From: Streptomyces graminofaciens
Lineage (GTDB): Bacteria; Actinomycetota; Actinomycetes; Streptomycetales; Streptomycetaceae
Assembly (NCBI RefSeq): GCF_030294945.1
Contig: NZ_AP018448.1
Location: forward strand, 5,548,001-5,612,000
DNA: 64,000 nucleotides
Reading direction: 5' to 3'
Part shown: in pieces, positions 32,023 to 42,243 of the stretch
Layout: the number at the start of each line of letters is the position of its first letter
How positions within the stretch are numbered: position 1 is the first letter of the stretch
Program-made: the position numbers and the translations under genes
The notes under the pieces: model-generated
Seen by the model: the letters and a program-made list of their open reading frames with translations, nothing else
Told to the model about the DNA's origin: nothing
Database searches by the model: none

Positions 32023-33414
32023 TCATGCCGCCTTGGGCGCGGCCCTCATGCCAATGTAGGCGCACCGCGTGCCGTCCTTCAGCGTGGCGAAGACCACAGG
32101 CATCCAGTCCTCGGCGAACGAGGCACCGCCGCCGGCGCCCGCGAACACCGTGTCCGACAGGGGCACGAGCTCCATCTCCAGGTCCGGCGAGTAGCCCACC
32201 ATCCCGCCGACGAAGGCGTAGACGAGGTGCGGTGTGCCGTTCCTCTCGCTGATCGTGATGACGACTCCCTCCCTCTTGTACGTACCGAGCCAGGGAGTGA
32301 TGTCGACGGTGGGCGGGTGCTCCGCCGGGGCGAACGGCGCGGGCATCGTGATCCCGGCCAGCTCCGCCATCAGCTCGCGCAGCAGATCGGCGTACAGGAG
32401 CCGCGAGGAGCCGCCGTTGGTGAGCAGCGCGACGGCGACACCGGCGGTGGGGACGACGCGGAGGAAGGCGTACTGGCCGGTGGCGGCGCCGTCGTGGCCG
32501 TAGCCCGGGACGCCGTCCCAGTCGTAGAGGGTCCAGCCGAGACCCCAGCCGTCGGCGCTGACCGTCCACTTGTCGGGTACGTCGGTCTCGCGCCGCTGCA
32601 TGGCGGCGGCCGTCTCCGGGCGGAGGATCCCGGCACCGCCGTCGAGGTGGGCCTTCGCGTACCGGACCACGTCGCCGGCGGTGGCGAGCACCCGGGCGCC
32701 CGGGCCCGCCGCGCGCGGCATCAGGTCCCAGGCCGGGGCCGGGGTCTGCTGCCCGTCCTCCCCCGCCAGATGCCCCATGGCCGCCCGGAACGGCAGCGCC
32801 TCCTCCGGCAGCGTCATCGTGTGCGTGAGCCCGAGCGGCGCCAGCACCCGCTCCTTCAGCGCCTGGTCCCAGGTCAGCCCGGTCAGCACCTCGACGATCC
32901 GGCCGAGCACGACGTACCCGATCCCGCTGTACGACACCGCCGTACCCGGCGGGCAGTCCATCGCCACGCCCTTGGCGGCCTCGACGTACTTGGCGATCGC
33001 GTCGTCTCCGCGTCCCGTGTCGAGGTGGAAGTCGCAGGTCAGGCCGCTGGTGTGGGACAGGAGCATGCGGGGGGTGATGACCTCGGTGGCCGCCGGGTCG
33101 ACCGTCGCGAACTCCGGCAGCACCTTCACCACCGGGACGTCCAGGTCGAGTTCGCCGGTCTCCACCAGCTGCATGACGAGGGCGGCCGTGTAGACCTTCG
33201 CGATCGAGCCGAGCTGGAAGACGGAGTCGGCCGTCGCCTCCACGCCGGTCGCCCGGCTCAGCACGCCGCTCGCCAGCTCGTGGATCTCGCCGTCGACGAG
33301 GAAGGCGAGGGTCGCGCCGGGGACGTCGTGGGTGGCGCGGAGGGTGTCGAGGCGGTGCTGCCAGTGGGCGAGGTCGGGGGTCCCGAGGTCGGCGGTCCGG
33401 GTGAGCTGCGGCAT
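32023..33414 (-). CDS. Serine hydrolase, beta-lactamase/PBP4* family
   Basis: A 463-residue protein from ATG 33414 (MPQLTRTADLGTPDLAHWQH). The catalytic SxxK is Ser70-Ile-Ala-Lys73 (FQLGSIAKVYTAALVMQLVE). The second motif is YSGIGY near residue 161, where YxN is usual. The third is a GHDG motif (PGYGHDGAATGQYAF). A C-terminal lipocalin-like domain follows (ITPWLGTYKREGVVITISER). There is no signal peptide, so it is probably cytoplasmic, like EstB-type esterases or D-aminopeptidases. The substrate is unknown. Confidence 0.88.
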   Translation of the reverse strand: MPQLTRTADLGTPDLAHWQHRLDTLRATHDVPGATLAFLVDGEIHELASGVLSRATGVEATADSVFQLGSIAKVYTAALVMQLVETGELDLDVPVVKVLPEFATVDPAATEVITPRMLLSHTSGLTCDFHLDTGRGDDAIAKYVEAAKGVAMDCPPGTAVSYSGIGYVVLGRIVEVLTGLTWDQALKERVLAPLGLTHTMTLPEEALPFRAAMGHLAGEDGQQTPAPAWDLMPRAAGPGARVLATAGDVVRYAKAHLDGGAGILRPETAAAMQRRETDVPDKWTVSADGWGLGWTLYDWDGVPGYGHDGAATGQYAFLRVVPTAGVAVALLTNGGSSRLLYADLLRELMAELAGITMPAPFAPAEHPPTVDITPWLGTYKREGVVITISERNGTPHLVYAFVGGMVGYSPDLEMELVPLSDTVFAGAGGGASFAEDWMPVVFATLKDGTRCAYIGMRAAPKAA

Positions 33415-33641
33415 GAGGGTGCCTTTCAGAGGGAGGAGTGGCTTGGCTGGAGGTGTGCGCCGCACGCCGTGCGGCCATGTGGAACACCGTACGCATTGCG
33501 AACAGTGTGCGCAAGACCGTACGGCGTTCTCAGGTGGGCGCGAAAAGCCGCTGGCAAGAAAAGCCGCGGTCGCTACGAGGTGGGCCCCGGCCCGACCTGG
33601 ACGGCCGCCGACCGCCGCTCGTACGCCGCCTGGCGGCACAG

Positions 33642-33896
33642 GTGAACAAGATGACCGACTCGAACCGCAGAGCCGTACGTACGGCGCCCCAGGCCCTGTT
33701 GGCGGTGGCGGCCGCCGTCCCGCTGCTCGCGGACAGCCCCGGGGTGGCCGACCTGCCGGGCTACGCGACCCTCGTCGCGGCGGCCACCGCCCTCAGCCGC
33801 CTGATGTCCATACGGACAAGACCCTCTCGGAACACGAGGGGCGGGGACGGACCTCCGCCCCCACACGCCCATGAGCCCAGAGCCCAGAGCCCATGA
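33642..33896 (+). CDS. Holin-like small membrane protein, possible phage remnant
   Basis: An 84-residue protein from GTG 33642 or ATG 33651 (MTDSNRRAVRTAPQALLAVA). A polar N-terminus leads to a hydrophobic segment (ALLAVAAAVPLLADS), then LPGYATLVAAATALSRLM and a basic tail. The DSNRRAVRT start and two short hydrophobic stretches recall holin-like genes of Streptomyces phage cassettes. A short upstream frame ending RSYAAWRHR shares the GTGA overlap, as if it were the preceding cassette gene. No other phage gene is near, so this may be a relic. Confidence 0.5.
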   Translation: MNKMTDSNRRAVRTAPQALLAVAAAVPLLADSPGVADLPGYATLVAAATALSRLMSIRTRPSRNTRGGDGPPPPHAHEPRAQSP

Positions 33897-33920
33897 GCTC
33901 ATGAGCCCACCGGAAGATCC

Positions 33921-34517
33921 TCACTCCTCGTGCTGATCCATCTGCCGGAACTCCTCGTACGCGGCCGACCCGGGAGCCGCCACGTACACGGGTGAAGTGT
34001 CCCAGGTGAAGCCGTGGAACTCGCAGAAGAACAGGTTGGCGATCGAGACATTGGCCTCGACGCTCGCGACGTGCAGAGCCGGAATCCGGAAGGGCTTCGC
34101 CCGCTCGCCGGCGAAGGGTTCGAGGTCGGGGTCGAGGTCGATGCCGAGCAGCGGGAGGTCGTCCGAGGCGAAGGTCTCGGCGTCGGCGAGATAGAGGTGA
34201 CCGTACGGCAGGGTGTGCTCCGGGGGCGCCGCGGCGAGCACGTCGGCCGCCCGCACCCCCCGGAACTTCTCGTCGGACAGGGTCGTGACGTAGTGCACGG
34301 CACGGTCGTAGTGGTCCGCGGAGTCGGGCACCTCGTCGATCGCCACCGGTGTCTCCAGGGCCCGTTCGAGGCGTTCCCAGCCCTGGGGGTCGGTGAAGTC
34401 GGTGCGTATGACGGGGGTTCCGAGGTCCTGGTGCCGGGGCAGGCGAAGGGGCATGGTCTCATCCGTTACGGTCGCCGGGGAGGTGATGGTTGTCGTGTCC
34501 TGGCCGTCCGTGATCAT
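33921..34517 (-). CDS. DUF6924-type hypothetical protein
   Basis: A protein of up to 198 residues from ATG 34517, which has CGGAG six bases before it. An internal ATG at 34454 (MPLRLPRHQDLGTPVIRTDF) would give 177 residues and avoid overlap with the divergent gene. The core VIRTDFTDPQGWERLERALE, then LYLADAETFASDDLPLLGID and IPALHVASVEANVSIANLFF, matches the DUF6924 pattern. It is soluble, acidic and without known motifs. Function unknown. Which start is used decides whether the two divergent genes overlap. Confidence 0.7.
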   Translation of the reverse strand: MITDGQDTTTITSPATVTDETMPLRLPRHQDLGTPVIRTDFTDPQGWERLERALETPVAIDEVPDSADHYDRAVHYVTTLSDEKFRGVRAADVLAAAPPEHTLPYGHLYLADAETFASDDLPLLGIDLDPDLEPFAGERAKPFRIPALHVASVEANVSIANLFFCEFHGFTWDTSPVYVAAPGSAAYEEFRQMDQHEE

Positions 34518-34899
34518 TCTTGCTCCGGTGGGACAGCGCCGTGCGCTGGAAGCCCGGATCCGTTCCTTCGGACTCGTTCCCGACCCCCTGCGCGAGGGCG
34601 GCGAGTTCCTGCACCGGCGGGGCTACTCCTACAGCCTCGATCTGTCGGGCGACATCCTGGCCGACTTCGAGCCCGAGGACCTGGACGAGATCACGGCCCG
34701 GATCGGGGAACCGTACGGGGTTTATGTGTCCTGCCAGTCCATGGACGCGGCCCGCGCCCTCCTCCGGGAGGTCCTGCGCGGCTTCGACGGCCTGATCGAC
34801 ACCAATCACTTCGAGGTCCTGTCGGCACAGGAGTTCCTCGCGGTTCTGGCCCGGCACCCGGAGTGGGACTGGCGGCGGACGCCGAGCACGGAGCTGTGA
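34486..34899 (+). CDS. Hypothetical small acidic protein, divergent from the DUF6924 gene
   Basis: A 137-residue protein from ATG 34486 (MVVVSWPSVIILAPVGQRRA), with GGGGAGG just ahead. The body reads LEARIRSFGLVPDPLREGGE, then FLHRRGYSYSLDLSGDILAD, and ends HPEWDWRRTPSTEL. It has mixed alpha/beta character and no membrane span. I do not recognise the family. It is convergent with argG and ends at a perfect bidirectional terminator. Its start region overlaps the longer form of the divergent gene. GTG 34495 or 34510 are alternative starts. Confidence 0.7.
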   Translation: MVVVSWPSVIILAPVGQRRALEARIRSFGLVPDPLREGGEFLHRRGYSYSLDLSGDILADFEPEDLDEITARIGEPYGVYVSCQSMDAARALLREVLRGFDGLIDTNHFEVLSAQEFLAVLARHPEWDWRRTPSTEL

Positions 34900-34901
34900 C
34901 A

Positions 34902-34949
34902 ACGACAGGGGCCGGCCCGACGCGTTGGCGTCGGGCCGGCCCCTGTCGT
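34902..34949. terminator. Bidirectional terminator, 22-bp perfect stem
   Basis: ACGACAGGGGCCGGCCCGAC plus GC (34902-34923) pairs perfectly with 34928-34949, with a four-base loop (GTTG). It lies between the convergent hypothetical gene and argG. Confidence 0.9.
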
Positions 34950-34963
34950 CAGCCGTGGGTGTG

Positions 34964-36454
<1,491 letters not shown>

Positions 36455-36579
36455 GTCGCTTCCCGGGTAGCCTCCGTCACAGTCACTTCACGCGCTCGTC
36501 CGGGGTGCCAGGAGCGCGAAGCGCCGGGGTGCCCTGTGGCTCCCCGGCGCTCAGCGATGTCGCGGTGGCGCGGCGGACG

Positions 36580-37464
36580 TCAGCTCGAGACCTCGCCGAT
36601 GTACGGGAGCTCGTCCGTGCCGCCGTCGTCCCACGTGATGATCACGCTGTCGCCGGAGCGCTTGACCGTCGCGTACGTCAGGTCCTCGTCGTCGATGTCG
36701 GGTGAGGCCATCGGGCGCAGGACCATGCGGAAGGAGTTCGAGTCGCGGTAGGCGCCGACGCCCGTCATGATGCCCTTGCCGCCGAGGGTGTCGATGTACG
36801 ACAGGGTGTGCTTGCCCTTGAGGTCGCCCGAGGTCTCCTCCTCGCCGATGGTCAGCGTCTTCGCGTCCTCGTCCTGCCACTGGCCCTCGACACCCGTGCC
36901 GGGCGCCTCCTCGGAGGTGCCGCCACCCGTGGTGTCGTCCGGCGCGTCCGTCTCCTCCTGGGTGGGCTCCTCGGTCGGCGTCTCGGACTCGCTCGGGCTC
37001 GCCGACACGCTCTTGTCGGCCCTGGGCTTCGCCTCACCGCTGTCGTCGCTGGTGAGAAGGAAGATGCCGCCGCTGAGGACCGCCACCGCCGCGACCGCCG
37101 CCACGATGATCAGCGCCAGCCTGCCGCCCCCACCACCACTCGGCGGAGGCGGGGGCGGGTAACCCCCGTACGGCTGCTGCTCGCCATAGCCGGGGGCGCC
37201 CCCGTACGGCTGCTGCCCATAACCGGGGGCGCCTCCGTACGGCTGCTGCCCCGGCGCCCCGTACGGCTGCTGCTGAGGTCCCGCCCCGTACGGCTGCTGA
37301 GGTCCCGCCGCGTACGGGTTCGGCGGCCCGCCGGGTATCGCGCCCGGCATGGGCTGCTGTCCCGGGACCTGGCCGGGCGGCGGCGAGTACGGGCCGGGGT
37401 AAGGCTGCTGGGGCGGCTGGGCTCCGTAACCGTCCTGCGGCGGCGGGCCGGGAGGCTGAGTCAT
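36580..37464 (-). CDS. Pro/Gly/Tyr-rich single-pass membrane protein, function unknown
   Basis: A 294-residue protein. Residues 1-112 are a low-complexity cytoplasmic part with repeated QQPYGxAPGYG units. A single membrane span at about 114-137 (RLALIIVAAVAAVAVLSGGI) follows. An acidic Ser/Thr/Pro/Glu linker precedes a small outside domain at about 195-294 (VEGQWQDEDAKTLTIGEEET to YIGEVSS). This layout is common among actinobacterial cell-envelope proteins. No catalytic motif is seen. The PYG repeats are encoded by repeated CCGTACGGCTGCTG DNA. It stands alone upstream of argG's promoter. Confidence 0.8.
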   Translation of the reverse strand: MTQPPGPPPQDGYGAQPPQQPYPGPYSPPPGQVPGQQPMPGAIPGGPPNPYAAGPQQPYGAGPQQQPYGAPGQQPYGGAPGYGQQPYGGAPGYGEQQPYGGYPPPPPPSGGGGGRLALIIVAAVAAVAVLSGGIFLLTSDDSGEAKPRADKSVSASPSESETPTEEPTQEETDAPDDTTGGGTSEEAPGTGVEGQWQDEDAKTLTIGEEETSGDLKGKHTLSYIDTLGGKGIMTGVGAYRDSNSFRMVLRPMASPDIDDEDLTYATVKRSGDSVIITWDDGGTDELPYIGEVSS

Positions 37465-37593
37465 CGGCGGGTGTCACTCCTCAAGTCGCTTGGCGAGGCG
37501 AGGAACGCGGAAACCCCCGACATCCGCCCCACCCGGCCAAACAACCACCACCGAACACCCGTACGCAAGTGCGTATACCGCTTGGTTACGGGG

Positions 37594-38796
37594 TTAAGAC
37601 GCTTGGGACACGACCTTCCTCCCGGCCCTCCCCTTCTTCCCACCGTTCGGCCACAACCTGGGCGTTCGCTGTGCCGCCAGGTCCTCCGTCCAGCCGAAGG
37701 CCAGCACACAGCCGACGATGAGGATCCATGTCACGACCAGCACACCCCAGGGGCTCTCCAGGAACCACGCGAAGTGCATCCACATCACGTCGAACTCCCA
37801 GAGCCGGTCCCACTGCGTCGCCGCCACGAGGATGCAGGTGTTGTGCCAGAGGTAGATCGTCACCGCTCGGGAGTTCAGGAACGTGATCACACCGTCCCAG
37901 CGGCGCATCCGCCTCGGCCACTCCGACCACGACGGGCTGACGTGCAGAAGCAGCAGCACGGTCCCCAGCGACCACAACGACTGGGCGAACGGCATGCTGT
38001 CCAGGTCGTTGCCGTAACCGAAGTCGTGGTTCATGGCGTACCAGAGGCCGAGCAGCGCGATCGCCGGGGCCACCGACGGGACGACGTACCTCGGGAGGCG
38101 TTCGAGGATGCCCTCCTGGTGGGCCATGCCCACGATCCAGCAGGCACCGAAGGTGCTGAAGTCCGTGAGGGCGGACGGGATCCGCTCGCCGGGGAGCGTG
38201 ATGTACCCCTGGTCGAAGGCCGCCGAGAGGGCGATCGGAGCGAGGATCGTCGCCACCGGGAGGGCGCGCAGGGCCTTCAGCAGGAACGGGGAGAGCAGTA
38301 CGTACCAGAGGTACGCGCGGAGGTACCAGAGCGGGCCCGCCAGGTCGGCCGCCCAGTTCTCGCCGATGAAGCCGTGCACGCCGGGGAGGCCCTCCGCGTA
38401 CGGCGGGTCGCTCAGCGGGAGGACCCAGTAGGTGAGGTGGAGCCACCACCACAGCGGATGGCCCTCGTCGCCGGGGCCCCAGCCCTGCGCCACCATGCCC
38501 GTCACGCCCACCACACCCAACAGCCACAGCGGCGGCAGCAGACGACGGATGCGGCCCCTGACGACCTGCGCCGCCGGGCGTTTCAGCGAACGGGCCATCA
38601 GGTTGCCCGCCAGCGCGAACATCACGCCCATGGACGGGAAGACGAGCGGCAGCCAGGCCCAGCCCGTGAGGTGGTAGAGGACCACCCGGAAGATCGCCAG
38701 GGCCCGGAGGAGGTCGAAGTAACGGTCACGGACCGGGCCGGTCCGGGGGGCCGGCGGGGTCTGCCCGACGGCGGTGTCCTGCGTCAGCGTGCTCAT
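37594..38796 (-). CDS. Acyltransferase 3 family membrane protein linked to the mat cluster
   Basis: A 400-residue protein from ATG 38796 (MSTLTQDTAVGQTPPAPRTG), overlapping the matB stop (ATGA). About ten membrane helices are visible. The typical start is RDRYFDLLRALAIFRVVLYH, with the conserved Arg and His of this family. Later segments include LWYLRAYLWYVLLSPFLLKA and AVTIYLWHNTCILVAATQWD. Such enzymes move acyl groups (often acetyl or succinyl) onto extracellular polysaccharides. Coupling to matB suggests that it modifies the MatAB glycan. It is the last gene of the cluster. Confidence 0.88.
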   Translation of the reverse strand: MSTLTQDTAVGQTPPAPRTGPVRDRYFDLLRALAIFRVVLYHLTGWAWLPLVFPSMGVMFALAGNLMARSLKRPAAQVVRGRIRRLLPPLWLLGVVGVTGMVAQGWGPGDEGHPLWWWLHLTYWVLPLSDPPYAEGLPGVHGFIGENWAADLAGPLWYLRAYLWYVLLSPFLLKALRALPVATILAPIALSAAFDQGYITLPGERIPSALTDFSTFGACWIVGMAHQEGILERLPRYVVPSVAPAIALLGLWYAMNHDFGYGNDLDSMPFAQSLWSLGTVLLLLHVSPSWSEWPRRMRRWDGVITFLNSRAVTIYLWHNTCILVAATQWDRLWEFDVMWMHFAWFLESPWGVLVVTWILIVGCVLAFGWTEDLAAQRTPRLWPNGGKKGRAGRKVVSQAS

Positions 38797-41042
38797 GCGA
38801 CCGGGCTCCCTTCCTTCACCTGCTGCTGTTCCGAACCGGAGACGCCGGACGCACCGGACGCACCGGGAAGCCCCACCGCCCCCGTCCGCCGCAGCTTCTG
38901 CCAGCGCAGCCGGCCACCCGTCAGGGCCGTGATCCAGGACTGGAGCAGGACGACATACATCAGCTGGCGGTACAGCAGTTGCTGGAGCGGCAGGGAGACC
39001 AGGTGCGTCATCCGCTCCTTGTCCAGGTGGAACGCGTACGCCGCGCACACCACCTGCACGGCCAGGACGCCCAGCCAGGCGCCGACCGTCCTCTCGGTCG
39101 GGCCGAAGACCAGCCCGTAGAGGAGGAACACATCGATCAGCGGGGCCAGCAGCGGGGCCACCACCATGAACAGGGACACCAGCGGCAGTCCGACCCGGCC
39201 GAAGCGGCCCGACGGCCCCTTCTCCACGAACGCGCCCCGGTGCTTCCAGATCGCCTGCATCGTCCCGTACGACCACCGGTAGCGCTGTGACCACAACTGC
39301 TGGACCGACTCCGGGGCCTCCGTCCACGCCCGGGCCTTCTCGGCGTAGACCACGTGCCAGCCGTCGCGGTGCATGGCCATCGTGATGTCGGTGTCCTCGG
39401 CGAGGGTGTCCTCGCTCATGCCGCCGACCCGCCTCAGCGCCTCGCGGCGGAACGCCCCGACCGCGCCGGGGATCGTCGGCATACAGCGCAGGACGTCGTA
39501 CATCCGACGGTCGAGGTTGAAGCCCATCACGTACTCGATGTGCTGCCAGGCGCCGATGAGCAGATCGCGGTTGCCGACCTTGGCGTTGCCGGCGACCGCG
39601 CCCACGCGCGGGTCGGCGAAGGGCTGGACCAGCTCACGGACGGTGGACGGCTCGAAGACCGTGTCGCCGTCCATCATCACGATCAGGTCGTGGCGGGCGT
39701 GCGCGATGCCCCGGTTGAGGGCGGCGGGCTTGCCCGCGTTGGTCTGCCGGACGACACGCACATCCGGGAGTCCCAGCTCCTCGACGATGCCGGCCGTGCC
39801 GTCGCTCGAACCGTCGTCGACGACCAGCACCTCGACGGGGTGGTCGCTCGCCACAAGTGAACGGACCGTCTTCTCGATGCACTTGGCCTCGTTGTACGCC
39901 GGGACGAGCACCGACACCGGTTCGGTGACCGGCCCGTTCGGGCCCCACCGGAAGTCCCGGCGGCGGACCTTGCGGGCGTGCAGCACGGACAGGACCAGCA
40001 TCAGGCCGAAGCGGGTGAGGACGAGGACACCGATCACGGCGAGCGCGACGACGAGTACGGCGGTGATCTTCTCCGAGGCCTGGACGAGGACCACCCAGGC
40101 CTTGCCCTTCCACAGCTCCGGGCCCGTGACCTCGGTGTGCGCGCTGGGTGCGTTCAGGGCCCGGGTGATGGTGTCGAACGCGTAGCCCTTCTTCTTGAGC
40201 CCGGCGATGAAACGGTCGAGCGCGGCGACGGTCTGCGAGCGGTCGCCGCCGGAGTCGTGCATCAGGACGACCGCGCCCTTGCCGTCCTCGGGCGTGGCCC
40301 GGCGGATGATCTCGTCGACGCCGGGCCGCGCCCAGTCGTGGCTGTCGGTGTCGCTGACGACGGTGAGATAGCCGCGGCTGCCGATGTACTGGGTGACCGG
40401 CCACGACTGGTTGTCCATGACCTTGGCGAACGACGAGTACGGCGGCCGGAACAGCGAGGTGCGGATGCCGGCCGCGCCCGCGAGGGCGAGCTGGTTCTGC
40501 GACAGCTCCCAGTCGATGCGCTGCCTGGTCTGGAGGGACAGGTCCGGGTGGTTGAAGGTGTGCAGGCCGATCTCGTGGCCTTCCTCGACCATGCGCTCGA
40601 CGAGGTCCGGGTAGCGGGAGGCCATCGTGCCGGTGATGAAGAAGACGGCGTGCGCGTCGTGCTTGGCGAGGACGTCGAGGACTTTCGGGGTCCACTCGGG
40701 GTCCGGGCCGTCGTCGAAGGTCAGCACCAGCTCACGGTCCGGGAGGTCATGGCTGGTCGCCCCTTTCGGGGACCGGGAGTCGATGACCGGGCCGCCCTTG
40801 AGGATCTTCTTCGGCACCCGGTCGTTCGACACGGGCGGCTGGACGCGGTGGTCCGCGAGGATCTCGCTGTGGACGTAGCCGCGCAGCATGAGCATGGCCA
40901 TGAGGGCGACGAGTACGAGGCAGGGGAGCAGATGGCGCAGGGGTATGCGCCGGCGTGTGCGCCCGCCCGGGGACGGGCGTGGGGACAGGGGTCGGCGACC
41001 GGCGGCTCGCGAGGGCGAGCCGCGGCGCTTGGAACGGGGCAT
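38793..41042 (-). CDS. matB: MatB: fused polysaccharide deacetylase and GT2 glycan synthase
   Basis: A 749-residue protein. After a basic N-terminus and one membrane anchor (RHLLPCLVLVALMAMLMLRG), a NodB-type deacetylase occupies about residues 100-300: LVLTFDDGPDPEWTPKVLDV, HTFNHPDLS, FRPPYSSFAKVMDN. A GT2 cellulose-synthase-like domain fills about 375-650: VSVLVPAYNEAKCIEKTVRS, VLVVDDGSSDGTAG, MMDGDT, DTLAEDTDITM and QRYRWSYG. Membrane helices end it. In Streptomyces, MatAB makes a PNAG-like glycan causing mycelial aggregation into pellets. Overlaps on both sides tie it to matA and the acyltransferase. Confidence 0.9.
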   Translation of the reverse strand: MPRSKRRGSPSRAAGRRPLSPRPSPGGRTRRRIPLRHLLPCLVLVALMAMLMLRGYVHSEILADHRVQPPVSNDRVPKKILKGGPVIDSRSPKGATSHDLPDRELVLTFDDGPDPEWTPKVLDVLAKHDAHAVFFITGTMASRYPDLVERMVEEGHEIGLHTFNHPDLSLQTRQRIDWELSQNQLALAGAAGIRTSLFRPPYSSFAKVMDNQSWPVTQYIGSRGYLTVVSDTDSHDWARPGVDEIIRRATPEDGKGAVVLMHDSGGDRSQTVAALDRFIAGLKKKGYAFDTITRALNAPSAHTEVTGPELWKGKAWVVLVQASEKITAVLVVALAVIGVLVLTRFGLMLVLSVLHARKVRRRDFRWGPNGPVTEPVSVLVPAYNEAKCIEKTVRSLVASDHPVEVLVVDDGSSDGTAGIVEELGLPDVRVVRQTNAGKPAALNRGIAHARHDLIVMMDGDTVFEPSTVRELVQPFADPRVGAVAGNAKVGNRDLLIGAWQHIEYVMGFNLDRRMYDVLRCMPTIPGAVGAFRREALRRVGGMSEDTLAEDTDITMAMHRDGWHVVYAEKARAWTEAPESVQQLWSQRYRWSYGTMQAIWKHRGAFVEKGPSGRFGRVGLPLVSLFMVVAPLLAPLIDVFLLYGLVFGPTERTVGAWLGVLAVQVVCAAYAFHLDKERMTHLVSLPLQQLLYRQLMYVVLLQSWITALTGGRLRWQKLRRTGAVGLPGASGASGVSGSEQQQVKEGSPVA

Positions 41043-42091
41043 CAGGCGGCGGTCTCCGGATTGGGCTCGGGGTCCGGGGCGTTCGGGGACGGGGACGCGG
41101 TCTCGGCGGCGACGGGCTCGACGGGCGCCGGGGCGGCCGGGCCGTCGGCGACGGTGTCGGGGCCCGGGGCGGGGTCGGAGCCGCCGGAGTCCGAGGGGCC
41201 CGGCGAGGGCGAGCCGGAGGGGCTGGGGTCGCCGCCCGGCGGGGTGGACGCGGAGGGCGAGGGCCCGGGGTTCTGCGCGCTGCCGCTCGGGCCGGGCTTC
41301 GCGCTGGCGCTCACCGAGGGCTTCGGGCCGGCGGACGCTCCCGGCGCCGAGGCACTGGCCGAGGGCTTGCCCGACGGCTTCGCACCGCCGCCCGGCGAGA
41401 GCGTCACCCCGCCCGGACCGACCGACGCGCCCGCGCCGATGTCCAGACCGGGGAAGACGCCTCCTCCGCCGGACGAGCCGGCCGACTCGTCCGGCGGAGG
41501 AGGGGTGTCGACCTTGCCCGCGGGCTTGTCGTCCTTCTGGCCCGGCACCGGCAGCCAGGGCGCGTCGGAGTTGCCCGACAGGAGGGTGACGACGATGACG
41601 GCGGCGTATGTCGCGCAGGCGCCGCCGACGAAGATGCCGAGCCGCCGGTAGCGGTTCCTGCGCCGCCCGGACTCGTCGACGAACACGGGCCGGTCGGAGT
41701 CCGGCGCCCCCGCGTCGTCGAGTCGGACGGTCACCTCATGGGGGTCGTGGGTGTGGCCGGGCCGGCCGAGCTGGTCCCACGGGTCCTGAGGGGTGGCGGG
41801 GAGTACGGGGTCGCGGTCGCCGCGGAACTCCCGTTCGGACGCGGTCGGTTGTCGCAGTACTCCCCCGTCACGGCCCAGGGCGAGCGAGGCGGCTGTTCTG
41901 CCGCCGGCCTCGGGCCAGACCACGTCGCCACCGGAACCCGCACCGACGTTCGAACCAGAACCGGAACCAGAAACGGAGCCAGAACCGGCAGCAGAACCGG
42001 CATCGGTACCGGAATCAGCATCGGTACCGGAATCAGACCTCGACCGCTTCGCCTGCCGGTCCTTCGGCCACTTCTTCGCTTGCACGCACAT
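41042..42091 (-). CDS. matA: MatA: single-pass membrane protein of the mat cluster
   Basis: A 349-residue protein from ATG 42091 (MCVQAKKWPKDRQAKRSRSD). A GTG six bases on (42085) has better spacing from GGGGGG. Serine/Gly/Asp repeats follow the basic start. The middle is polar, then RNRYRRLGIFVGGACATYAA and VIVVTLLSGN form one membrane span. The outside tail is extremely rich in Pro, Ser, Gly and Ala. It has no enzymatic motif. Synteny and ATGA overlap with matB identify it as MatA, required with MatB for pellet-forming glycan. How it helps is not known. Confidence 0.75.
   Translation of the reverse strand: MCVQAKKWPKDRQAKRSRSDSGTDADSGTDAGSAAGSGSVSGSGSGSNVGAGSGGDVVWPEAGGRTAASLALGRDGGVLRQPTASEREFRGDRDPVLPATPQDPWDQLGRPGHTHDPHEVTVRLDDAGAPDSDRPVFVDESGRRRNRYRRLGIFVGGACATYAAVIVVTLLSGNSDAPWLPVPGQKDDKPAGKVDTPPPPDESAGSSGGGGVFPGLDIGAGASVGPGGVTLSPGGGAKPSGKPSASASAPGASAGPKPSVSASAKPGPSGSAQNPGPSPSASTPPGGDPSPSGSPSPGPSDSGGSDPAPGPDTVADGPAAPAPVEPVAAETASPSPNAPDPEPNPETAA
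41940..42035 (-). repeat. 6/12-bp tandem repeat in matA
   Basis: Degenerate units of GAACCA/GAACCG and GGTACCGGAATCAGCATC type cover about 95 bases and code the SGSGSGS and DSGTDADSGTD segments near the MatA N-terminus. Units are multiples of three, so the frame tolerates copy-number change. Confidence 0.6.
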
Positions 42092-42243
42092 CCCCCCGGG
42101 GACAGTTCGGGGTGCGTGTTCGATGGCGGGCCGTCGCACTTTCCTGTACCGGACCGGGCCCCCACCCGGTCCGGGGCGCCCCGCCCATCACACGCACCCG
42201 GGTCCCGAATGTAGGGGTGCGAGGGAAGCTCGTGCGCCCGAAG

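Noticed and set aside
33484..33521. CCGTACGCATTGCG and GCGCAAGACCGTACGG as a TetR operator upstream of the serine hydrolase
   Set aside because: The arms are offset by two bases and no TetR gene is near. It may be a relic, but support is too thin to annotate.
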